Source of the DNA: Thiobacillus sp.
GTDB taxonomy: Bacteria; Pseudomonadota; Gammaproteobacteria; Burkholderiales; Thiobacillaceae
Length of the DNA: 9,427 bases
NCBI GenBank assembly: GCA_024710445.1
Contig: JANJUT010000014.1
Coordinates: 1 to 9,427 of the forward strand
Direction of reading: 5' to 3'
The notes beneath the pieces were generated by a model. It did no database searches and was not told the DNA's origin. It saw only the letters and a program-made list of their open reading frames with translations. Positions 1 to 5,601 of the stretch are shown in pieces (within the stretch, counting starts at the first letter, position 1; the number at the start of each line of letters is the position of its first letter). A program made the position numbers and the translations under genes.

Positions 1-3
1 ACT

Positions 4-174
4 GGGCTGCCGCTCACGCTGTGCCCTGGCAACTTCCAAACACCCCCGGCGCGGGCTTGTTGGCGGCTTGGGGGGGGGGGCCCCGAATCGGGGGGATCGA
101 CCCGACGAAAAGGGCTGCCCGCGACGCGCTGGCCGTGGCAATTCGAAACACCCACCGAGCGGGCTTGTTCGAAT
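4..174. repeat. Two diverged 58-bp direct repeats, each containing a hairpin
   Basis: Positions 4-61 and 112-169 align without gaps over 58 bases with 42 identities. Both begin GGGCTGCC and end GCGGGCTTGTT. The second half of each copy can fold: CCAA(A)CA at 36-42 pairs with TGTTGG at 58-63, and CGAA(A)CA at 144-150 pairs with TGTTCG at 166-171. One stem pair changes from C-G to G-C between copies, so pairing is kept. In copy 2 the stem extends to ATTCGAA (141-147) with TTCGAAT (168-174). Between the copies lies a run of 11 G (70-80) followed by CCCC. I do not recognise the family; a REP-like dispersed repeat is a reasonable guess. No credible gene or tRNA is seen here. Confidence 0.6.
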
Positions 175-184
175 CCTCCCTCAT

Positions 185-1417
185 ATGAAAACCGTAGCCA
201 TAATCGGCGGCGGCCCCGCCGGCCTGATGGCGGCCGAAGTCCTCTCGCAGGGGGGAATTGAGGTCGACCTCTATGACACCATGCCCTCGGTCGGGCGCAA
301 GTTTTTGCTGGCTGGCGTGGGCGGCATGAACATCACCCATTCCGAGCCGTTCGACACTTTCGTTTCACGCTATGGCGTGTGCTCGGAAGTTATCCGCCCC
401 CTTCTTGAAGCTTTTTCGCCCGCCATGCTTTGCGAGTGGATAAACGGGCTGGGAATCGAGACTTTTGTCGGATCATCCGGGCGGGTATTCCCAAAAGAGA
501 TGAAGGCCGCGCCGCTGTTGCGTGTCTGGCTGCACCGTCTGCGTGGGTTGGGCGTGCGCTTCCATGTGCGCCACCGCTGGCTGGGCTGGAATGATGCGGG
601 TGCGTTGCGTTTTGCCGTGCCTGAAGGCGAACGGTTCATGCGGGCCGATGCGGTGGTGCTGGCGCTGGGTGGCGGCAGCTGGTCACGGCTGGGATCGGAT
701 GGTGCATGGGTGCCATTGCTGGCGCAGCGTGGTGTTGCGATCGCACCGCTACTGCCTTCGAATTGTGGTTTTGAGGTGGCGGGTGGATGGAGTGAACACC
801 TGCGTGGCAGCTTCGCCGGCCAGCCGCTGAAAACAGTGGCACTGCGCTTCACTGACGCTGCGGGCAGGATGCATCAGCGCAAAGGTGAATTGACGTTGTC
901 CGGCACAGGGTTCGAGGGCAGCCTGATTTACTCGGTATCGGCACCGCTGCGCGACACGATTGCCGCACAGGGCTCGGTTACCCTTGAGCTGGATCTGGCG
1001 CCGGACAAGTCTTTGGAGCGGGTGATGGCCGAGGTCGATCACCCACGCGGCGCTCGCTCGCTATCCAGCCATCTGCAAAGCCGTGCGGGAATCAAGGGCG
1101 TGAAAATGGCGCTGTTGCGTGAAGTGATGTCGACAGAGCAATTGAGTCATCCGGCCACACTCGCGCGTGCGATAAAATCGTTGCCGGTTACCCTGAATGC
1201 GACGCGGCCACTCGACGAAGCAATCAGCAGCGCCGGTGGCGTGCGCTTCGAGGCAGTCGACGACGCCCTGATGCTGCGCGATGTGCCTGGTGTGTTTTGC
1301 GCGGGCGAGATGCTTGACTGGGAAGCGCCCACCGGTGGCTATTTGTTGACGGCCTGTTTTGCCAGCGGACGCGTGGCTGGGCTGGGTGCATTGAATTATT
1401 TGGCTGAAAGAATTTAA
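185..1417 (+). CDS. HI0933/PP_4765-type FAD-dependent flavoprotein
   Basis: A 410-residue predicted NAD(P)/FAD-dependent oxidoreductase, probably cytosolic. The protein opens with a Rossmann dinucleotide-binding motif (IIGGGPAGLMAAE, GGGPAG at residues 8-13). This is followed by the HI0933-type signature around residues 37-53 (VGRKFLLAGVGGMNIT), a second glycine-rich stretch (ALGGGSWSRLGSDG), and a C-terminal FAD-contact region (VFCAGEMLDWEAPTGGYLLT). This pattern and length fit the PP_4765 subgroup (TIGR03862) of HI0933-like flavoproteins. Substrate and physiological role are unknown for this subgroup. I chose ATG 185 because the Rossmann strand starts right after it; the 39 extra upstream codons run through repeats and the G-run and look non-coding. 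No clear Shine-Dalgarno precedes ATG 185. The next gene starts 10 bp after the stop, so the two are probably co-transcribed. Confidence 0.85.
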   Translation: MKTVAIIGGGPAGLMAAEVLSQGGIEVDLYDTMPSVGRKFLLAGVGGMNITHSEPFDTFVSRYGVCSEVIRPLLEAFSPAMLCEWINGLGIETFVGSSGRVFPKEMKAAPLLRVWLHRLRGLGVRFHVRHRWLGWNDAGALRFAVPEGERFMRADAVVLALGGGSWSRLGSDGAWVPLLAQRGVAIAPLLPSNCGFEVAGGWSEHLRGSFAGQPLKTVALRFTDAAGRMHQRKGELTLSGTGFEGSLIYSVSAPLRDTIAAQGSVTLELDLAPDKSLERVMAEVDHPRGARSLSSHLQSRAGIKGVKMALLREVMSTEQLSHPATLARAIKSLPVTLNATRPLDEAISSAGGVRFEAVDDALMLRDVPGVFCAGEMLDWEAPTGGYLLTACFASGRVAGLGALNYLAERI

Positions 1418-1427
1418 GCTACACAGC

Positions 1428-3086
1428 ATGTTGCGACTGACTGAACTCAAACTCCCGCTCGATCATCCGCCAGAGGCCCTGCGTGCGGCCATTCTGCAAC
1501 GCCTTGCGATCAAGGACGATGACCTGCTGAGCGTCAGTATTTTCAAGCGCAGTGTCGATGCGCGCAAGAAGCAGGCGATGCTGCTGATTTACACGCTGGA
1601 TATTGAAGTCAAAAATGAGGCGGTGCTGCTGAAAAAATTCCGTAATGATCGCCGGGTCATGCCGACACCGGATACGGCCTATCGTTTTGTCGGCCGGGCA
1701 TCAGGGCCGCTGGCGTCGCAGCCAATCGTGGTTGGATTTGGTCCCTGCGGGATTTTTGCCGCGCTGGTGCTGGCGCAAATGGGTTTCAAGCCGATTGTGC
1801 TGGAACGTGGCAAGGCGGTGCGTGAGCGGACGAAAGATACCTGGGGACTGTGGCGCAAGCATACGCTCAATCCCGAATCCAACGTGCAGTTCGGCGAGGG
1901 TGGTGCGGGCACGTTTTCCGACGGCAAACTCTACAGCCAGATCAAGGACCCCAGGCATTACGGGCGCAAGGTGTTGACCGAATTCGTGAAGGCGGGTGCG
2001 CCGGAAGAAATTCTGTACGTGTCGAAACCGCATATCGGCACCTTTCGCCTGGTTGGCATGGTCGAAACCATGCGTCACGAAATCGAGGAACTGGGTGGTG
2101 AGATCCGCTTCGAGCAGCGTGTGACGGATGTGCTGATCGAGGAGGGGCATGTGCGTGGCGTGGTGCTCGCGAACGGTGAGACCTTGCGTGGCGATCATGT
2201 CATTCTCGCGCTGGGCCATAGTGCGCGCGATACGTTCGAGATGCTGCATGCGCGTGGCGTTTTCATGGAGGCCAAGCCCTTTTCCATCGGCTTTCGCATC
2301 GAGCATCCGCAATCGCTGATCGACAGCGCCCGGCTGGGGCCCAATGCGGGGAATGCTCTGTTGGGCGCGGCGGATTACAAGCTGGTGCACCACGCAAAAA
2401 ATGGTCGATCGGTGTACAGCTTCTGCATGTGTCCCGGGGGCACGGTGGTGGCGGCAGCTTCCGAGCCAAATCGTGTGGTGACCAATGGCATGAGCCAGTA
2501 TTCGCGCAACGAGCGCAACGCCAATGCCGGCATCGTGGTGGGCATCACGCCCGAGGATTACCCTGGCGGGCCGCTGGCTGGAATCGAGTTGCAGCGGGAA
2601 CTCGAATCCCGTGCGTTTGAACTGGGCGGCGGCAATTACGACGCTCCGGGACAACTGGTCGGGGATTTTCTGGCCGGCAGGCCTTCCTCCCGGCTCGGTA
2701 GCGTGGAGCCATCGTATCAGCCGGGGGTGCGGCTCACCGACCTGGCATCCGCCCTGCCAGATTATGCGATCGAGGCGATCCGCGAAGCCCTGCCTGCATT
2801 CGACCAGCAGATCAAGGGGTTTGCGATGCACGATGCGGTGCTGACCGGTGTCGAGACCCGCACCTCGTCGCCGTTACGGATCACGCGCGGAAGCGATTAC
2901 CAGAGCCTTAATGTCAAGGGGCTTTATCCGGCAGGTGAGGGGGCTGGCTATGCCGGTGGCATTTTGTCAGCGGGTGTGGACGGCATCAGGGTGGCGGAAG
3001 CGGTGGCGCTGAGCCTGCTTGGGCAGGCGGCACCGGTAGACTCAGACGAGCCGCAAGACCCCCATTCCTGCGGTTGCGCAGCGTAA
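1428..3086 (+). CDS. COG2509-type FAD-dependent dehydrogenase
   Basis: A 552-residue predicted FAD-dependent dehydrogenase (COG2509, uncharacterised FAD-dependent dehydrogenases). Residues 1 to about 95 form the N-terminal extension usual for this family. A Rossmann motif follows (PIVVGFGPCGIFAAL, GFGPCG at residues 103-108), then ERGKAVRER and the family-typical VQFGEGGAGTFSDGKLYSQI. The C-terminal part carries the FAD-closing motif GLYPAGEGAGYAGGILSAGVDG. The protein ends in a short HSCGCAA tail with a CxC pair, perhaps only a lineage feature. Length is normal for the family. The physiological substrate is not known. The gene follows the other flavoprotein by 10 bp and has only a weak ribosome-binding site. 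It is followed by about 60 bp and then the MITE-like element. No clear terminator is visible. Confidence 0.88.
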   Translation: MLRLTELKLPLDHPPEALRAAILQRLAIKDDDLLSVSIFKRSVDARKKQAMLLIYTLDIEVKNEAVLLKKFRNDRRVMPTPDTAYRFVGRASGPLASQPIVVGFGPCGIFAALVLAQMGFKPIVLERGKAVRERTKDTWGLWRKHTLNPESNVQFGEGGAGTFSDGKLYSQIKDPRHYGRKVLTEFVKAGAPEEILYVSKPHIGTFRLVGMVETMRHEIEELGGEIRFEQRVTDVLIEEGHVRGVVLANGETLRGDHVILALGHSARDTFEMLHARGVFMEAKPFSIGFRIEHPQSLIDSARLGPNAGNALLGAADYKLVHHAKNGRSVYSFCMCPGGTVVAAASEPNRVVTNGMSQYSRNERNANAGIVVGITPEDYPGGPLAGIELQRELESRAFELGGGNYDAPGQLVGDFLAGRPSSRLGSVEPSYQPGVRLTDLASALPDYAIEAIREALPAFDQQIKGFAMHDAVLTGVETRTSSPLRITRGSDYQSLNVKGLYPAGEGAGYAGGILSAGVDGIRVAEAVALSLLGQAAPVDSDEPQDPHSCGCAA

Positions 3087-3148
3087 GGCTGCCACAAAGG
3101 TGATGGTTCTGGCACTGTTGCCGACAATCCGGTTGGATAAGCGTCAAG

Positions 3149-3418
3149 CTAGGGCCTGTTCACACTAATTTCACATCTGCGTTGTGGCGAGAAAGCGATG
3201 TATGCATGGCGTGTCGCGCCGGCAAGGGGCATCCCTTGTCAAGCGGCACAACACCGCAGACGCGCTTTCTCGCGACAACCCGGAGGGGCGGGTCGATTCG
3301 GGCGCATCCCTTTGTCGCGATCCGCTTGCTGTGCCCGCACAGCGGCGCGTCCCGCTTCGCGGGCTGCATCCCGAATCGGCATCGCCGCAGGCGCGAAATT
3401 AGTGTGAACAGGCCCTAG
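3149..3418. mobile_element. MITE-like element with perfect 24-bp inverted termini
   Basis: Positions 3149-3172 and 3395-3418 are exact reverse complements over 24 bases (core GGGCCTGTTCACACTAAT). The outermost CTAG occurs on both sides, so it may be a duplicated CTAG or TA target rather than part of the element; with a TA duplication the element is 3152-3415 (264 bp). A second inverted pair lies inside: 3181-3197 against 3263-3279, 16 of 17 matching. GCATCCC recurs at 3230, 3304 and 3366. Several ORFs of 68-78 codons cross it, but none resembles a transposase or any known protein. Size, termini and lack of coding fit a non-autonomous element moved in trans. The ends resemble IS5-type termini, but I cannot name the parent. 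Confidence 0.75.
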
Positions 3419-3535
3419 ATAAAGGATGCATCCGCTGGCCTGCAGCTGGTTGGTGCGGTGCCAATTACCGCTGTCTATCCAGCTTCGTTGACCGGGACTA
3501 CCATTCGCTTGTTTCCATCGGGAGGGCACGACATC

Positions 3536-4120
3536 ATGAGCACAACTGAAACGTCTGCATCGGGCACGAAAACCGGTATGGATGGCAACCGCAAAATCAT
3601 GCTGGGCCTGGTTGCTGCCCTGGTTGTTGTGGTTGTGGGTATGGTCTTCTGGAAGACGGCAGCTGTAAGCGCTGTCGAAACCAGAATGATTGAGCTTCAG
3701 GCACAGCAGGCCCAGGCGCGTACCGATCTGATCGAGCAGGCGCGGCAACTGGACGGGCGCCATGCCGAAGTGGCGCTGGCCCGTTTCAGCACGCCGTTCG
3801 CCTGGGCGATTCGCCGCGAATTGATGGCGTCCAACCTGGATCAGGTGGATCAGTACTTTACTGAACTGGTACGGATAGAAGGTTTCCAGTCGGCGGTGCT
3901 TGCCGCACCTGACGATAAAGTGGTCGTGGCCAGTGACCGCAAGACTCTGGCAACCGTCTTTTCGTCACTGTATCCGGCCCGGTATCTTCAGGCCAAGGAG
4001 GTGCAGGTGGAGCGCGTGGCCAACGGCAACTTGCGCGCCATCGTGCCCATCATGGGGCTGAACCAGCATCTGGGTACGGTCGTGCTGGAATTCACGCCAC
4101 CCGCCTACACGCTACAGTAA
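3536..4120 (+). CDS. Membrane-anchored protein of unknown function with a periplasmic domain
   Basis: A 194-residue protein that I do not recognise. ATG 3536 was chosen because GGAGG at 3521-3525 sits 10 bases upstream; the longer reading frame from 3458 has no such site. Residues 1-20 are polar with a basic end (DGNRK). Residues 21-39 form one transmembrane segment (IMLGLVAALVVVVVGMVFW). Residues 45-80 are rich in Q, A, R and E and look like a helix or short coiled coil. Residues about 85-190 alternate helices and strands (VDQYFTELVRIEGFQSAVLA, KVVVASD, LRAIVPIMG, LGTVVLEFTPP), which is reminiscent of a Cache/PAS-like extracytoplasmic sensor fold. No output domain follows, so it may be an orphan sensor or partner protein. 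It precedes arsR by 92 bp; a link with arsenic is not shown. Confidence 0.75.
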   Translation: MSTTETSASGTKTGMDGNRKIMLGLVAALVVVVVGMVFWKTAAVSAVETRMIELQAQQAQARTDLIEQARQLDGRHAEVALARFSTPFAWAIRRELMASNLDQVDQYFTELVRIEGFQSAVLAAPDDKVVVASDRKTLATVFSSLYPARYLQAKEVQVERVANGNLRAIVPIMGLNQHLGTVVLEFTPPAYTLQ

Positions 4121-4176
4121 CGGGACGGTCGTTCCGCACCCCTGCAGGTCTGCAAAGTATTCATGCATAAAAGGGC

Positions 4177-4205
4177 TTGCATTTGTTTCCATGTTTCCAT
4201 AAAAT
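4177..4205 (+). promoter_or_regulatory. Candidate sigma-70 promoter of the ars operon
   Basis: TTGCAT at 4177-4182 (3 of 6 to TTGACA) and TAAAAT at 4200-4205 (5 of 6 to TATAAT) are separated by 17 bp. Transcription would start about 7 bases after the -10 box, near 4211-4213, which is the arsR start codon itself. It lies inside the inverted repeat 4179-4226. No equally good promoter was seen further down the operon. Confidence 0.6.
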
Positions 4206-4226
4206 TCGAAACATGGAAACAAATGC
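4179..4226. promoter_or_regulatory. Probable ArsR operator: perfect 18-bp inverted repeat
   Basis: The left arm GCATTTGTTTCCATGTTT (4179-4196) and the right arm AAACATGGAAACAAATGC (4209-4226) are exact reverse complements around a 12-nt spacer that carries most of the -10 box. The arms cover the -35 region on one side and the arsR start codon on the other, so a bound ArsR dimer would block RNA polymerase directly. ArsR-family proteins generally bind imperfect dyads overlapping their own promoter; here the dyad is perfect. No T-tract follows, so it is not a terminator. Confidence 0.75.
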
Positions 4227-4551
4227 TGCTGTTACTGCTCTGTCCGCCCTGGCCCAGACTTCACGCCTGGCGGTGTTTCGTGCACTGGTCCAGGCCGGCC
4301 CGGCCGGCATGGCCGCAGGCAAAATCAGCGAGTTGGCCAATATGCCGCCTTCGTCGCTGTCCTTTCACCTGAAAGAGCTCAGCCATGCCGGGCTGGTTGC
4401 TTCACGCCAGGACGGCCGCTTTGTGATCTATACCGCACAGTTCGATGTGATGAACGCGTTGCTTGGCTTCCTTACTGAAAACTGCTGTGGCGGCAATCCC
4501 TGCGCGCCAGTCTGCTCGCCGGCTTGTTCTCCGGAAAAGGCAGCCTCATGA
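4213..4551 (+). CDS. arsR: ArsR-family As(III)-responsive repressor
   Basis: A 112-residue ArsR/SmtB winged-helix repressor expected to repress the downstream genes until it binds trivalent arsenic. The winged-helix core runs from about residue 5 to 85, with LAQTSRLAVFRALV, the recognition helix around PPSSLSFHLKELSHAGLV and the wing ASRQDGRFVIYTA. The E. coli-type CVCDLC arsenic site in the DNA-binding helix is absent. Instead the C-terminus carries Cys91, Cys92, Cys97, Cys101 and Cys105 in NCCGGNPCAPVCSPAC. This resembles the Acidithiobacillus ferrooxidans ArsR type, whose As(III) site uses vicinal cysteines plus a third near the C-terminus. ATG 4213 is preferred: there is no Shine-Dalgarno, but the predicted transcript starts almost at this codon, so translation may be leaderless. 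The upstream TTG at 4177 would lie before the transcript start. Confidence 0.93.
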   Translation: METNAAVTALSALAQTSRLAVFRALVQAGPAGMAAGKISELANMPPSSLSFHLKELSHAGLVASRQDGRFVIYTAQFDVMNALLGFLTENCCGGNPCAPVCSPACSPEKAAS

Positions 4552-4622
4552 AACGCCGGCAGATGCAGGCTGTGGTGACCAACGTCCAGTCCGGCACGGG
4601 CGGCTGCCGTCGAATTTCATAA
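4548..4622 (+). CDS. Possible 24-codon small ORF between arsR and arsC
   Basis: An ATG at 4548 overlaps the arsR stop as ATGA and opens a 24-codon frame ending in TAA at 4620-4622. The peptide would be MKRRQMQAVV followed by TNVQSGTGGCRRIS. It resembles nothing I know. The stop-start overlap and basic N-terminus are the only support. It fills most of the otherwise unexplained 96-bp gap before arsC, so it could be a coupling or leader peptide. A chance ORF is more likely. Confidence 0.15.
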   Translation: MKRRQMQAVVTNVQSGTGGCRRIS

Positions 4623-4647
4623 TATTTCACTCAAACAAGGAAGCATC

Positions 4648-5076
4648 GTGGCTGAAAAACTTTATACCGTGCTGGTGCTGTGCACCGGTAATTCCTGTCG
4701 TTCGCAAATGGCTGAAGTGCTGCTGAATCATGATCTGGCTGGCCAGATGCGCGCGCTTTCCGCGGGCACCCGGCCGCAGCCCAAGGTGGCCGACGGCGCG
4801 ATCGCAGCGTTGCAGCAGGCGGGGCTGCCGACCGACGGTTTGTATCCGAAGGATATCGATGCGGTGATGGGCGAGGACATCGATCTGGTGGTGACGGTAT
4901 GCGACAACGCCAAGGAAAGCTGTCCCATCTTCCCGCGTCCGATTCCGGCGATCCACCTGCCGTTCCACGACCCGCACGGCGAACCGCTGGAAAGCTTCAT
5001 TGCGGTGCGTGATGACATCCGCAAGCGACTGGTTGCCGCGGTGTGCGAGAAACTCGGCTTGCCAGTCGTCGCCTGA
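4648..5076 (+). CDS. arsC: Arsenate reductase, thioredoxin-coupled LMW-phosphatase type
   Basis: A 142-residue cytosolic arsenate reductase that converts As(V) to As(III). It has the low-molecular-weight tyrosine phosphatase fold: the P-loop LCTGNSCRS gives nucleophile Cys12 and Arg18, Cys85 and Cys92 (VCDNAKESC) form the redox pair, and Asp108-Pro109 (FHDP) is the likely general acid. The Cys85/Cys92 spacing of seven equals that of Cys82/Cys89 in the S. aureus pI258 enzyme, which is reduced by thioredoxin, so the same electron source is likely. The start is GTG 4648, with AAGGAAG at 4637-4643 as ribosome-binding site; the fold begins only a few residues later. The next gene is a second arsenate reductase 27 bp downstream. 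Confidence 0.93.
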   Translation: MAEKLYTVLVLCTGNSCRSQMAEVLLNHDLAGQMRALSAGTRPQPKVADGAIAALQQAGLPTDGLYPKDIDAVMGEDIDLVVTVCDNAKESCPIFPRPIPAIHLPFHDPHGEPLESFIAVRDDIRKRLVAAVCEKLGLPVVA

Positions 5077-5103
5077 TTACATACCTGAGCCCGGAGAGGG
5101 ACC

Positions 5104-5601
5104 ATGGATCAACCTGTTTACAACGTTTTGTTTCTTTGCACCGGCAATTCAGCCCGTTCGATTTTGGCTGAATCATTGTTGAATGATCTCGGCAAAGGGC
5201 GTTTCCGGGCCTTCAGCGCGGGCAGCCACCCCACTGGGAAAGTCAACCCGTTGGCGCTGGAGTTGCTGGAGAAAAACCGGTTTCCCATCAAGGGCCTGCG
5301 CAGCAAGTCGTGGAACGATTTTGCCGTGGATGATGCGCCACGGCTCGATTTCGTTATCACGGTGTGCGACAACGCTGCGGGCGAAGCCTGCCCGGTGTGG
5401 CCGGAGCAGCCGGTGACCGCGCACTGGGGCATACCCGACCCGGCTGCGGTGGAAGGCAGTGATGAGGTCAAGCGGCGGGCCTTCGAATCAGCGATGAACC
5501 AGATGCAGCGTCGTGTTTCCATGTTTGTCAGTTTGCCGTTCAATGCGCTGGATAACTTGAAGCTGCAGCAGGCTGTACGTGATATCGGACAGACAGTATG
5601 A
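5104..5601 (+). CDS. arsC: Second arsenate reductase, LMW-phosphatase type with distinct cysteines
   Basis: A 165-residue arsenate reductase paralogue with the same fold as its upstream neighbour but different in detail. The P-loop is LCTGNSARS (Cys12, Arg18), so the second P-loop cysteine is alanine. The redox segment is VCDNAAGEACPVWP with Cys88 and Cys96, one residue further apart than in the thioredoxin type. A tryptophan-rich segment HWGIPDPAAVEG supplies the acid Asp112-Pro113. It also has a longer C-terminal helical part, RRAFESAMNQMQRRVSMFVSLP. This pattern is common in proteobacterial ars operons. The reductant is not evident and may be glutaredoxin/glutathione or another thiol system. 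A strong purine-rich site (GGAGAGGG, 5093-5100) precedes ATG 5104. The stop overlaps the acr3 start as ATGA. Confidence 0.9.
   Translation: MDQPVYNVLFLCTGNSARSILAESLLNDLGKGRFRAFSAGSHPTGKVNPLALELLEKNRFPIKGLRSKSWNDFAVDDAPRLDFVITVCDNAAGEACPVWPEQPVTAHWGIPDPAAVEGSDEVKRRAFESAMNQMQRRVSMFVSLPFNALDNLKLQQAVRDIGQTV
5514..5526 (+). promoter_or_regulatory. Copy of the ars half-operator inside arsC2
   Basis: TGTTTCCATGTTT at 5514-5526 is identical over 13 bases to 4184-4196, the inner part of the left operator arm. It lies 72 bp before the acr3 start within arsC2 codons. No inverted partner is nearby, so strong ArsR binding is doubtful. Chance is possible, though a 13-base match is rare in a window of this size. 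Confidence 0.2.

Noticed and set aside
160..180. GTTCGAATCC-like sequence at 167-176 resembling a tRNA T-arm
   Set aside because: The flanking bases do not pair as a T-stem, and no acceptor stem, anticodon arm or D-arm can be drawn. The motif is explained by the repeat hairpin.
68..184. N-terminal extension of the first flavoprotein by 39 codons
   Set aside because: It starts with TTG inside the G-run, crosses the second repeat, and the conserved Rossmann strand begins right after ATG 185.
1701..2831. 376-codon open frame on the - strand
   Set aside because: It lies fully opposite the strongly supported COG2509 dehydrogenase and has no recognisable protein motif; it is a by-product of GC-rich codon use.
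3424..3433. Perfect palindrome GGATGCATCC just outside the MITE-like element
   Set aside because: Ten-base palindromes occur by chance at this scale, and there is no second copy or promoter context to support a binding site.
4611..4630. AT-rich GAATTTCATAATATTTCAC as a second ars promoter or operator
   Set aside because: It has a -10-like TAATAT, but there is no -35 box at proper spacing and no similarity to the 4179-4226 dyad.
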